In this document: positions 21,872 through 34,477 of the stretch, one piece after another
Layout of the letters: every line of letters begins with the position of its first letter
Numbering within the stretch: position 1 is the first letter of the stretch
NCBI GenBank assembly: GCA_963930645.1
Contig: CAWVNO010001211.1
Span: 1 to 64,000 of the forward strand
From: Salticus scenicus
Taxonomy: Eukaryota > Arthropoda > Arachnida > Araneae > Salticidae
DNA length: 64,000 nucleotides
Direction: 5' to 3'
Notes under the pieces: generated by a model
Told to the model about the DNA's origin: nothing
Databases searched by the model: none
The model's input: only the letters and a program-made list of their open reading frames with translations
Program-made: the position numbers and the translations under genes

Positions 21872-24235
21872 GATTGCGATCGCAAAGCTCTATTAGTTGC
21901 TTTGGAATCGACTTTTGAAAATGAGAGGGCGTAAAATTCGCCCAAAAAATTTGGCGACGATATTGAGCACATGCCTTCATAAAAGGGCTCTCCTGGCCAA
22001 ATGGTTTAACTTTGGCAGGTCCCTGCTGTTCTGTTATGAAAGTAGACTTCGTGGGGCAGATTCTGGAAGTGATTGCGATCGCAAAGCTCTATTAGTTGCT
22101 TTGGAATCGGCTTTTGAAAAAAATTCTGTGAAAATCGCAAAAATTTTGGGTATCGAAATCGGGCAAAGTCTCCATAAAAGGGCTCTCCTGACCAAATGGT
22201 TTAACTTTGGCAGGTCCCTGCTGTTCTGTTTTGAAACTAGAATATCTTTTGCAGATTCTGGAAGTGATTGCGATCGCAAAGCTCTATTAGTTGCTTTGGA
22301 ATCGACTTTTGAAAATGAGAGGGCGTAAAATTCGCCCAAAAAATTTGGCGACGATATTCAGCACATGCCTTCATAAAAGGGCTCTCCTGGCCAAATGGTT
22401 TAACTTTGGCAGGTCCCTGCTGTTCTGTTATGAAAGTAGACTTCGTGGGGCAGATTCTGGAAGTGATTGCGATCGCAAAGCTCTGTTAGTTGCTTTGGAA
22501 TCGGCTTTTGAAAAAAATTCTGTGAAAATCGCAAAAATTTTGGGTATCGAAATCGGGCAAAGTCTCCATAAAAGGGCTCTCCTGGCCAAATGGTTTAACT
22601 TTGGCAGGTCCCTTCTGTTCTGTTATGAAACTAGAATATCTTTTGCAGATTCTGGAAGTGATTGCGATCGCAAAGCTCTATTAGTTGCTTTGGAATCGAC
22701 TTTTGAAAATGAGAGGGCGTAAAATTCGCCCAAAAAATTTGGCGACGATATTGAGCACATGCCTTCATAAAAGGGCTCTCCTGGCCAAATGGTTTAACTT
22801 TGGCAGGTCCCTGCTGTTCTGTTATGAAAGTAGACTTCGTGGGGCAGATTCTGGAAGTGATTGCGATCGCAAAGCTCTATTAGTTGCTTTGGAATCGGCT
22901 TTTGAAAAAAATTCTGTGAAAATCGCAAAAATTTTGGGTATCGAAATCGGGCAAAGTCTCCATAAAAGGGCTCTCCTGGCCAAATGGTTTAACTTTGGCA
23001 GGTCCCTGCTGTTCTGTTATGAAACTAGAATATCTTTTGCAGATTCTGGAAGTGATTGCGATCGCAAAGCTCTATTAGTTGCTTTGGAATCGACTTTTGA
23101 AAATCAGAGGGCGTAAAATTCGCCCAAAAAATTTGGTGACGATATTGAGCACATGCCTTCATAAAAGGGCTCTCCTGGCCAAATGGTTTAACTTTGGCAG
23201 GTCCCTGCTGTTCTGTTATGAAAGTAGACTTCGTGGGGCAGATTCTGGAAGTGATTGCGATCGCAAAGCTCTATTAGTTGCTTTGGAATCGGCTTTTGAA
23301 AAAAATTCTGTGAAAATCGCAAAAATTTTGGGTATCGAAATCGGGCAAAGTCTCCATAAAAGGGCTCTCCTGGCCAAATGGTTTAACTTTGGCAGGTCCC
23401 TGCTGTTCTGTTATGAAACTAGAATATCTTTTGCAGATTCTGGAAGTGATTGCGATCGCAAAGTTCTATTAGTTGCTTTGGAATCGACTTTTGAAAATGA
23501 GAGGGCTTAAAATTCGCCCAAAAAATTTGGCGACGATATTGAGCACATGCCTTCATAAAAGGGCTCTCCTGGCCAAATGGTTTAACTTTGGCAGGTCCCT
23601 GCTGTTCTGTTATGAAAGTAGACTTCGTGGGGCAGATTCTGGAAGTGATTGCGATCGCAAAGCTCTAATAGTTGCTTTGGAATCGTCTTTTGAAAAAAAT
23701 TCTGTGAAAATCGCAAAAATTTTGGGTATCGAAATCGGGCAAAGTCTCCATAAAAGGGCTCTCCTGGCCAAATGGTTTAACTTTGGCAGGTCCCTGCTGT
23801 TCTGTTTTGAAACTAGAATATCTTTTGCAGATTCTGGAAGTGATTGCGATCGCAAAGCTCTATTAGTTGCTTTGGAATCGACTTTTGAAAATGAGAGGGC
23901 GTAAAATTCGCCAAAAAAATTTGGCGACGATATTGAGCACATGCCTTCATAAAAGGGCTCTCCTGGCCAAATGGTTTAACTTTGGCAGGTCCCTGCTGTT
24001 CTGTTATGAAAGTAGACTTCGTGGGGCAGATTCTGGAAGTGATTGCGATCGCAAAGCTCTGTTAGTTGCTTTGGAATCGGCTTTTGAAAAAAATTCTGTG
24101 AAAATCGCAAAAATTTTGGGTATCGAAATCGGGCAAAGTCTCCATAAAAGGGCTCTCCTGGCCAAATGGTTTAACTTTGGCAGGTCCCTGCTGTTCTGTT
24201 ATGAAACTAGAATATCTTTTGCAGATTCTGGAAGT
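21872..24235 (+). repeat. 6-dimer higher-order haplotype, copy 4
   Basis: This is the adjacent tandem copy of 19508-21871, with matching marks at CTGACC (about 22190), ATTCAGCAC (about 22358), GGGCTTAA (about 23506) and AATCGTCTT (about 23682). The sharing ends shortly after, since the next dimer (24236) has the ordinary CTGGCC. The start of this copy also matches 34478 at 12606 bp distance. Confidence 0.87.
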
Positions 24236-24627
24236 GATTGCGATCGCAAAGCTCTATTAGTTGCTTTGGAATCGACTTTTGAAAATGAGAGGGCGTAAAA
24301 TTCGCCCAAAAAATTTGGCGACGATATTGAGCACATGCCTTCATAAAAGGGCTCTCCTGGCCAAATGGTTTAACTTTGGCAGGTCCCTGCTGTTCTGTTA
24401 TGAAAGTAGACTTCGTGGGGCAGATTCTGGAAGTGATTGCGATCGCAAAGCTCTATTAGTTGCTTTGGAATCGGCTTTTGAAAAAAATTCTGTGAAAATC
24501 GCAAAAATTTTGGGTATCGAAATCGGGCAGTCTCCATAAAAGGGCTCTCCTGGCCAAATGGTTTAACTTTGGCAGGTCCCTGCTGTTCTGTTATGAAACT
24601 AGAATATCTTTTGCAGATTCTGGAAGT
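24236..24627 (+). repeat. 392-bp dimer with a 2-bp deletion
   Basis: In the B body GGGCAAAGTC has become GGGCAGTC near 24528, shortening the dimer by 2 bp. The following dimer has the broken palindrome at 24831. Both features recur together at 47480-47871 and in the dimer after it, so they were copied as a block. Confidence 0.92.
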
Positions 24628-27385
24628 GATTGCGATCGCAAAGCTCTATTAGTTGCTTTGGAATCGACTTTTGAAAATGAGAGGGCGTAAAATTCGCCCA
24701 AAAAATTTGGCGACGATATTGAGCACATGCCTTCATAAAAGGGCTCTCCTGGCCAAATGGTTTAACTTTGGCAGGTCCCTGCTGTTCTGTTATGAAAGTA
24801 GACTTCGTGGGGCAGATTCTGGAAGTGATTCCGATCGCAAAGCTCTATTAGTTGCTTTGGAATCGGCTTTTGAAAAAAATTCTGTGAAAATCGCAAAAAT
24901 TTTGGGTATCGAAATCGGGCAAAGTCTCCATAAAAGGGCTCTCCTGGCCAAATGGTTTAACTTTGGCAGGTCCCTGCTGTTCTGTTATGAAACTAGAATA
25001 TCTTTTGCAGATTCTGGAAGTGATTGCGATCGCAAAGCTCTATTAGTTGCTTTGGAATCGACTTTTGAAAATGAGAGGGCGTAAAATTCGCCCAAAAAAT
25101 TTGGCGACGATATTGAGCACATGCCTTCATAAAAGGGCTCTCCTGGCCAAATGGTTTAACTTTGGCAGGTCCCTGCTGTTCTGTTATGAAAGTAGACTTC
25201 GTGGGGCAGATTCTGGAAGTGATTGCGATCGCAAAGCTCTATTAGTTGCTTTGGAATCGGCTTTTGAAAAAAATTCTGTGAAAATCGCAAAAATTTTGGG
25301 TATCGAAATCGGGCAAAGTCTCCATAAAAGGGCTCTCCTGGCCAAATGGTTTAACTTTGGCAGGTCCCTGCTGTTCTGTTATGAAACTAGAATATCTTTT
25401 GCAGATTCTGGAAGTGATTGCGATCGCAAAGCTCTATTAGTTGCTTTGGAATCGACTTTTGAAAATGAGAGGGCGTAAAATTCGCCCAAAAAATTTGGCG
25501 ACGATATTGAGCACATGCCTTCATAAAAGGGCTCTCCTGGCCAAATGGTTTAACTTTGGCAGGTCCCTGCTGTTCTGTTATGAAAGTAGACTTCGTGGGG
25601 CAGATTCTGGAAGTGATTGCGATCGCAAAGCTCTATTAGTTGCTTTGGAATCGGCTTTTGAAAAAAATTCTGTGAAAATCGCAAAAATTTTGGGTATCGA
25701 AATCGGGCAAAGTCTCCATAAAAGGGCTCTCCTGGCCAAATGGTTTAACTTTGGCAGGTCCCTGCTGTTCTGTTATGAAACTAGAATATCTTTTGCAGAT
25801 TCTGGAAGTGATTGCGATCGCAAAGCTCTATTAGTTGCTTTGGAATCGACTTTTGAAAATGAGAGGGCGTAAAATTCGCCCAAAAAATTTGGCGACGATA
25901 TTGAGCACATGCCTTCATAAAAGGGCTCTCCTGGCCAAATGGTTTAACTTTGGCAGGTCCCTGCTGTTCTGTTATGAAAGTAGACTTCGTGGGGCAGATT
26001 CTGGAAGTGATTGCGATCGCAAAGCTCTATTAGTTGCTTTGGAATCGGCTTTTGAAAAAAATTCTGTGAAAATCGCAAAAATTTTGGGTATCGAAATCGG
26101 GCAAAGTCTCCATAAAAGGGCTCTCCTGGCCAAATGGTTTAACTTTGGCAGGTCCCTGCTGTTCTGTTATGAAACTAGAATATCTTTTGCAGATTCTGGA
26201 AGTGATTGCGATCGCAAAGCTCTATTAGTTGCTTTGGAATCGACTTTTGAAAATGAGAGGGCGTAAAATTCGCCCAAAAAATTTGGCGACGATATTGAGC
26301 ACATGCCTTCATAAAAGGGCTCTCCTGGCCAAATGGTTTAACTTTGGCAGGTCCCTGCTGTTCTGTTATGAAAGTAGACTTCGTGGGGCAGATTCTGGAA
26401 GTGATTGCGATCGCAAAGCTCTATTAGTTGCTTTGGAATCGGCTTTTGAAAAAAATTCTGTGAAAATCGCAAAAATTTTGGGTATCGAAATCGGGCAAAG
26501 TCTCCATAAAAGGGCTCTCCTGGCCAAATGGTTTAACTTTGGCAGGTCCCTGCTGTTCTGTTATGAAACTAGAATATCTTTTGCAGATTCTGGAAGTGAT
26601 TGCGATCGCAAAGCTCTATTAGTTGCTTTGGAATCGACTTTTGAAAATGAGAGGGCGTAAAATTCGCCCAAAAAATTTGGCGACGATATTGAGCACATGC
26701 CTTCATAAAAGGGCTCTCCTGGCCAAATGGTTTAACTTTGGCAGGTCCCTGCTGTTCTGTTATGAAAGTAGACTTCGTGGGGCAGATTCTGGAAGTGATT
26801 GCGATCGCAAAGCTCTATTAGTTGCTTTGGAATCGGCTTTTGAAAAAAATTCTGTGAAAATCGCAAAAATTTTGGGTATCGAAATCGGGCAAAGTCTCCA
26901 TAAAAGGGCTCTCCTGGCCAAATGGTTTAACTTTGGCAGGTCCCTACTGTTCTGTTATGAAACTAGAATATCTTTTGGAGATTCTGGAAGTGATTGCGAT
27001 CGCAAAGCTCTATTAGTTGCTTTGGAATCGACTTTTGAAAATGAGAGGGCGTAAAATTCGCCCAAAAAATTTGGCGACGATATTGAGCACATGCCTTCAT
27101 AAAAGGGCTCTCCTGGCCAAATGGTTTAACTTTGGCAGGTCCCTGCTGTTCTGTTATGAAAGTAGACTTCGTGGGGCAGATTCTGGAAGTGATTGCGATC
27201 GCAAAGCTCTATTAGTTGCTTTGGAATCGGCTTTTGAAAAAAATTCTGTGAAAATCGCAAAAATTTTGTGTATCGAAATCGGGCAAAGTCTCCATAAAAG
27301 GGCTCTCCTGGCCAAATGGTTTAACTTTGGCAGGTCCCTGCTGTTCTGTTATGAAACTAGAATATCTTTTGCAGATTCTGGAAGT
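24236..27385 (+). repeat. Segment duplicated at 47480-50629
   Basis: The two segments share the 2-bp deletion, the broken palindrome in the next dimer, a run of ordinary dimers, and then the TTTTGGAGATTC and TTTTGTGTATC marker dimers. The distance is constant at 23244 bp. The second copy has a private GTAGATTTCG near 50019. This 59-dimer distance does not fit the 32-dimer period, so it records a separate exchange. Confidence 0.78.
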
Positions 27386-30300
27386 GATTGCGATCGCAAA
27401 GCTCTATTAGTTGCTTTGGAATCGACTTTTGAAAATGAGAGGGCGTAAAATTCGCCCAAAAAATTTGGCGACGATATTGAGCACATGCCTTCATAAAAGG
27501 GCTCTCCTGGCCAAATGGTTTAACTTTGGCAGGTCCCTGCTGTTCTGTTATGAAAGTAGACTTCGTGGGGCAGATTCTGGAAGTGATTGCGATCGCAAAG
27601 CTCTATTAGTTGCTTTGGAATCGGCTTTTGAAAAAAATTCTGTGAAAATCGCAAAAATTTTGGGTATCGAAATCGGGCAAAGTCTCCATAAAAGGGCTCT
27701 CCTGGCCAAATGGTTTAACTTTGGCAGGTCCCTGCTGTTCTGTTATGAAACTAGAATATCTTTTGCAGATTCTGGAAGTGATTGCGATCGCAAAGCTCTA
27801 TTAGTTGCTTTGGAATCGACTTTTGAAAATGAGAGGGCGTAAAATTCGCCCAAAAAATTTGGCGACGATATTGAGCACATGCCTTCATAAAAGGGCTCTC
27901 CTGGCCAAATGGTTTAACTTTGGCAGGTCCCTGCTGTTCTGTTATGAAAGTAGACTTCGTGGGGCAGATTCTGGAAGTGATTGCGATCGCAAAGCTCTAT
28001 TAGTTGCTTTGGAATCGGCTTTTGAAAAAAATTCTGTGAAAATCGCAAAAATTTTGGGTATCGAAATCGGGCAAAGTCTCCATAAAAGGGCTCTCCTGGC
28101 CAAATGGTTTAACTTTGGCAGGTCCCTGCTGTTCTGTTATGAAACTAGAATATCTTTTGCAGATTCTGGAAGTGATTGCGATCGCAAAGCTCTATTAGTT
28201 GCTTTGGAATCGACTTTTGAAAATGAGAGGGCGTAAAATTCGCCCAAAAAATTTGGCGACGATATTGAGCACATGCCTTCATAAAAGGGCTCTCCTGGCC
28301 AAATGGTTTAACTTTGGCAGGTCCCTGCTGTTCTGTTATGAAAGTAGACTTCGTGGGGCAGATTCTGGAAGTGATTGCGATCGCAAAGCTCTATTAGTTG
28401 CTTTGGAATCGGCTTTTGAAAAAAATTCTGTGAAAATCGCAAAAATTTTGGGTATCGAAATCGGGCAAAGTCTCCATAAAAGGGCTCTCCTGGCCAAATG
28501 GTTTAACTTTGGCAGGTCCCTGCTGTTCTGTTATGAAACTAGAATATCTTTTGCAGATTCTGGAAGTGATTGCGATCGCAAAGCTCTATTAGTTGCTTTG
28601 GAATCGACTTTTGAAAATGAGAGGGCGTAAAATTCGCCCAAAAAATTTAGCGACGATATTGAGCACATGCCTTCATAAAAGGGCTCTCCTGGCCAAATGG
28701 TTTAACTTTGGCAGGTCCCTGCTGTTCTGTTATGAAAGTAGACTTCGTGGGGCAGATTCTGGAAGTGATTGCGATCGCAAAGCTCTATTAGTTGCTTTGG
28801 AATCGGCTTTTGAAAAAAATTCTGTGAAAATCGCAAAAATTTTGGGTATCGAAATCGGGCAAAGTCTCCATAAAAGGGCTCTCCTGGCCAAATGGTTTAA
28901 CTTTGGCAGGTCCCTGCTGTTCTGTTATGAAACTAGAATATCTTTTGCAGATTCTGGAAGTGATTGCGATCGCAAAGCTCTATTAGTTGCTTTGGAATCG
29001 ACTTTTGAAAATGAGAGGGCGTAAAATTCGCCAAAAAAATTTGGCGACGATATTGAGCACATGCCTTCATAAAAGGGCTCTCCTGGCCAAATGGTTTAAC
29101 TTTGGCAGGTCCCTGCTGTTCTGTTATGAAAGTAGACTTCGTGGGGCAGATTCTGGAAGTGATTGCGATCGCAAAGCTCTGTTAGTTGCTTTGGAATGGG
29201 CTTTTGAAAAAAATTCTGTGAAAATCGCAAAAATTTTGGGTATCGAAATCGGGCAAAGTCTCCATAAAAGGGCTCTCCTGGCCAAATGGTTTAACTTTGG
29301 CAGGTCCCTTCTGTTCTGTTATGAAACTAGAATAACTTTTGCAGATTCTGGAAGTGATTGCGATCGCAAAGCTCTATTAGTTGCTTTGGAATCAACTTTT
29401 GAAAATGAGAGGGCGTAAAATTCGCCCAAAAAATTTGGCGACGATATTGAGCACATGCCTTCATAAAAGGGCTCTCCTGGCCAAATGGTTTAACTTTGGC
29501 AGGTCCCTGCAGTTCTGTTATGAAAGTAGACTTCGTGGGGCAGATTCTGGAAGTGATTCCGATCGCAAAGCTCTATTAGTTGCTTTGGAATCGGCTTTTG
29601 AAAAAAATTCTGTGAAAATCGCAAAAATTTTGGGTATCGAAATCGGGCAAAGTCTCCATAAAAGGGCTCTCCTGGCCAAATGGTTTAACTTTGGCAGGTC
29701 CCTGCTGTTCTGTTATGAAACTAGAATATCTTTTGGAGATTCTGGAAGTGATTGCGATCGCAAAGCTCTATTAGTTGCTTTGGAATCGACTTTTGAAAAT
29801 GAGAGGGCGTAAAATTCGCCCAAAAAATTTGGCGACGATATTGAGCACATGCCTTCATAAAAGGGCTCTCCTGGCCAAATGGTTTAACTTTGGCAGGTCC
29901 CTGCTGTTCTGTTATGAAAGTAGACTTCGTGGGGCAGATTCTGGAAGTGATTGCGATCGCAAAGCTCTATTAGTTGCTTTGGAATCGGCTTTTGAAAAAA
30001 ATTCTGTGAAAATCGCAAAAATTTTGGGTATCGAAATCGGGCAAAGTCTCCATAAAAGGGCTCTCCTGGCCAAATGGTTTAACTTTGGCAGGTCCCTGCT
30101 GTTCTGTTATGAAACTAGAATATCTTTTGCAGATTCTGGAAGTGATTGCGATCGCAAAGCTCTATTAGTTGCTTTGGAATCGACTTTTGAAAATGAGAGG
30201 GCGTAAAATTCGCCCAAAAAATTTGGCGACGATATTGAGCACATGCCTTCATAAAAGGGCTCTCCTGGCCAAATGGTTTAACTTTGGCAGGTCCCTGCTG

Positions 30301-31325
30301 TTCTGTTATGAAAGTAGACTTCGTGGGGCAGATTCTGGAAGTGATTGCGATCGCAAAGCTCTATTAGTTGCTTTGGAATCGGCTTTTGAAAAAAATTCTG
30401 TGAAAATCGCAAAAATTTTGGGTATCGAAATCGGGCAAAGTCTCCATAAAAGGGCTCTCCTGGCCAAATGGTTTAACTTTGGCAGGTCCCTGCTGTTCTG
30501 TTATGAAACTAGAATATCTTTTGCAGATTCTGGAAGTGATTGCGATCGCAAAGCTCTATTAGTTGCTTTGGAATCGACTTTTGAAAATGAGAGGGCGTAA
30601 AATTCGCCCAAAAAATTTGGCGACGATATTGAGCACATGCCTTCATAAAAGGGCTCTCCTGGCCAAATGGTTTAACTTTGGCAGGTCCCTGCTGTTCTGT
30701 TATGAAAGTAGACTTCGTGGGGCAGATTCTGGAAGTGATTGCGATCGCAAAGCTCTATTAGTTGCTTTGGAATCGGCTTTTGAAAAAAATTCTGTGAAAA
30801 TCGCAAAAATTTTGGGTATCGAAATCGGGCAAAGTCTCCATAAAAGGGCTCTCCTGGCCAAATGGTTTAACTTTGGCAGGTCCCTGCTGTTCTGTTATGA
30901 AACTAGAATATCTTTTGCAGATTCTGGAAGTGATTGCGATCGCAAAGCTCTATTAGTTGCTTTGGAATCGACTTTTGAAAATGAGAGGGCGTAAAATTCG
31001 CCCAAAAAATTTGGCGACGATATTGAGCACATGCCTTCATAAAAGGGCTCTCCTGGCCAAATGGTTTAACTTTGGCAGGTCCCTGCTGTTCTGTTATGAA
31101 AGTAGACTTCGTGGGGCAGATTCTGGAAGTGATTGCGATCGCAAAGCTCTATTAGTTGCTTTGGAATCGGCTTTTGAAAAAAATTCTGTGAAAATCGCAA
31201 AAATTTTGGGTATCGAAATCGGGCAAATTCTCCATAAAAGGGCTCTCCTGGCCAAATGGTTTAACTTTGGCAGGTCCCTGCTGTTCTGTTATGAAACTAG
31301 AATATCTTTTGCAGATTCTGGAAGT

Positions 31326-31719
31326 GATTGCGATCGCAAAGCTCTATTAGTTGCTTTGGAATCGACTTTTGAAAATGAGAGGGCGTAAAATTCGCCCAAA
31401 AAATTTGGCGACGATATTGAGCACATGCCTTCATAAAAGGGCTCTCCTGGCCAAATGGTTTAACTTTGGCAGGTCCCTGCTGTTCTAATATGAAAGTAGA
31501 CTTCGTGGGGCAGATTCTGGAAGTGATTGCGATCGCAAAGCTCTATTAGTTGCTTTGGAATCGGCTTTTGAAAAAAATTCTGTGAAAATCGCAAAAATTT
31601 TGGGTATCGAAATCGGGTAAAGTCTCCATAAAAGGGCTCTCCTGGCCAAATGGTTTAACTTTGGCAGGTCCCTGCTGTTCTGTTATGAAACTAGAATATC
31701 TTTTGCAGATTCTGGAAGT
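31326..31719 (+). repeat. Dimer interrupted by stop codons in the recurrent reading frame
   Basis: TTCTGTTATG has become TTCTAATATG and CGGGCAAAG has become CGGGTAAAG, so the frame that is open in most dimers has two TAA codons here. Copies are at 43934-44327 and 62255-62648. The defective version was amplified along with its neighbours, consistent with no selection for a protein. Confidence 0.85.
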
Positions 31720-33689
31720 GATTGCGATCGCAAAGCTCTATTAGTTGCTTTGGAATCGACTTTTGAAAATGAGAGGGCGTAAAATTCGCCCAAAAAATTT
31801 GGCGACGATATTGAGCACATGCCTTCATAAAAGGGCTCTCCTAGCCAAATGGTTTAACTTTGGCAGGTCCCTGCTGTTCTGTTATGAAAGTAGACTTCGT
31901 GGGGCAGATTCTGGAAGTGATTGCGATCGCAAAGCTCTATTAGTTGCTTTGGAATCGGCTTTTGAAAAAAATTCTGTGAAAATCGCAAAAATTTTGGGTA
32001 TCGAAATCGGGCAAAGTCTCCATAAAAGGGCTCTCCTGGCCAAATGGTTTAACTTTGGCAGGTCCCTGCTGTTCTGTTATGAAACTAGAATATCTTTTGC
32101 AGATTCTGGAAGTGATTGCGATCGCAAAGCTCTATTAGTTGCTTTGGAATCAACTTTTGAAAATGAGAGGGCGTAAAATTCGCCCAAAAAATTTGGCGAC
32201 GATATTGAGCACATGCCTTCATAAAAGGGCTCTCCTGGCCAAATGGTTTAACTTTGGCAGGTCCCTGCTGTTCTGTTATGAAAGTAGACTTCGTGGGGCA
32301 GATTCTGGAAGTGATTGCGATCGCAAAGCTCTATTAGTTGCTTTGGAATCGGCTTTTGAAAAAAATTCTGTGAAAATCGCAAAAATTTTGGGTATCGAAA
32401 TCGGGCAAAGTCTCCATAAAAGGGCTCTCCTGGCCAAATGGTTTAACTTTGGCAGGTCCCTGCTGTTCTGTTATGAAACTAGAATATCTTTTGCAGATTC
32501 TGGAAGTGATTGCGATCGCAAAGCTCTATTAGTTGCTTTGGAATCGACTTTTGAAAATGAGAGGGCGTAAAATTCGCCCAAAAAATTTATCGACGATATT
32601 GAGCACATGCCTTCATAAAAGGGCTCTCCTGGCCAAATGGTATAACTTTGGCAGGTCCCTGCTGTTCTGTTATGAAAGTAGACTTCGTGGGGCAGATTCT
32701 GGAAGTGATTGCGATCGCAAAGCTCTATTAGTTGCTTTGGAATCGGCTTTTGAAAAAAATTCTGTGAAAATCGCAAAAATTTTGGGTATCGAAATCGGGC
32801 AAAGTCTCCATAAAAGGGCTCTCCTGGCCAAATGGTTTAACTTTGGCAGGTCCCTACTGTTCTGTTATGAAACTAGAATATCTTTTGGAGATTCTGGAAG
32901 TGATTGCGATCGCAAAGCTCTATTAGTTGCTTTGGAATCGACTTTTGAAAATGAGAGGGCGTAAAATTCGCCCAAAAAATTTGGCGACGATATTGAGCAC
33001 ATGCCTTCATAAAAGGGCTCTCCTGGCCAAATGGTTTAACTTTGGCAGGTCCCTGCTGTTCTGTTATGAAAGTAGACTTCGTGGGGCAGATTCTGGAAGT
33101 GATTGCGATCGCAAAGCTCTATTAGTTGCTTTGGAATCGGCTTTTGAAAAAAATTCTGTGAAAATCGCAAAAATTTTGGGTATCGAAATCGGGCAAAGTC
33201 TCCATAAAAGGGCTCTCCTGGCCAAATGGTTTAACTTTGGCAGGTCCCTACTGTTCTGTTATGAAACTAGAATATCTTTTGGAGATTCTGGAAGTGATTG
33301 CGATCGCAAAGCTCTATTAGTTGCTTTGGAATCGACTTTTGAAAATGAGAGGGCGTAAAATTCGCCCAAAAAATTTGGCGACGATATTGAGCACATGCCT
33401 TCATAAAAGGGCTCTCCTGGCCAAATGGTTTAACTTTGGCAGGTCCCTGCTGTTCTGTTATGAAAGTAGACTTCGTGGGGCAGATTCTGGAAGTGATTGC
33501 GATCGCAAAGCTCTATTAGTTGCTTTGGAATCGGCTTTTGAAAAAAATTCTGTGAAAATCGCAAAAATTTTGTGTATCGAAATCGGGCAAAGTCTCCATA
33601 AAAGGGCTCTCCTGGCCAAATGGTTTAACTTTGGCAGGTCCCTGCTGTTCTGTTATGAAACTAGAATATCTTTTGCAGATTCTGGAAGT

Positions 33690-34083
33690 GATTGCGATCG
33701 CAAAGCTCTATTAGTTGCTTTGGAATCGACTTTTGAAAATGAGAGGGCGTAAAATTCGCCCAAAAAATTTGGCGACGATATTGAGCACATGCCTTCATAA
33801 AAGGGCTCTCCTGGCCAAATGGTTTAACTTTGGCAGGTCCCTGCTGTTCTGTTATGAAAGTAGACTTCGTGGGGCAGATTCTGGAAGTGATTGCGATCGC
33901 AAAGCTCTATTAGTTGCTTTGTAATCGGCTTTTGAAAAAAATTCTGTGAAAATCGCAAAAATTTTGGGTATCGAAATCGGGCAAAGTCTCCATAAAAGGG
34001 CTCTCCTGGCCAAATGGTTTAAGTTTGGCAGGTCCCTGCTGTTCTGTTATGAAACTAGAATATCTTTTGCAGATTCTGGAAGT
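33690..34083 (+). repeat. Dimer with a third nonsense change
   Basis: TTTGGAATCG has become TTTGTAATCG at about 33922, giving a TAA in the recurrent frame. The same dimer has GTTTAAGTTTG in the B core. A twin is at 46298-46691. It is another lesion spread by segment duplication. Confidence 0.83.
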
Positions 34084-34477
34084 GATTGCGATCGCAAAGC
34101 TCTATTAGTTGCTTTGGAATCGACTTTTGAAAATGAGAGGGCGTAAAATTCGCCCAAAAAATTTGGCGACGATATTGAGCACATGCCTTCATAAAAGGGC
34201 TCTCCTGGCCAAATGGTTTAACTTTGGCAGGTCCCTGCTGTTCTGTTATGAAAGTAGACTTCGTGGGGCAGATTCTGGAAGTGATTGCGATCGCAAAGCT
34301 CTGTTAGTTGCTTTGGAATCGGCTTTTGAAAAAAATTCTGTGAAAATCGCAAAAATTTTGGGTATCGAAATCGGGCAAAGTCTCCATAAAAGGGCTCTCC
34401 TGGCCAAATGGTTTAACTTTGGCAGGTCCCTGCTGTTCTGTTATGAAACTAGAATATCTTTTGCAGATTCTGGAAGT

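Larger units (their letters stand above)
28962..34301 (+). repeat. Segment duplicated at 41570-46909
   Basis: The best-marked part of the super-repeat. Shared rare variants at constant distance 12608 bp include GAATGGGC (dimer 28962), CCCTGCAG and the broken palindrome (29356), GGGCAAATTC (30932), TTCTAATATG and CGGGTAAAG (31326), CCTAGCC (31720), ATTTATCG and GGTATAAC (32508), and TTTGTAATCG and TTTAAGTTTG (33690). The homology ends before 34302, where this copy has CTG and the other CTA. The left end lies between 28647 and 28962. Confidence 0.88.
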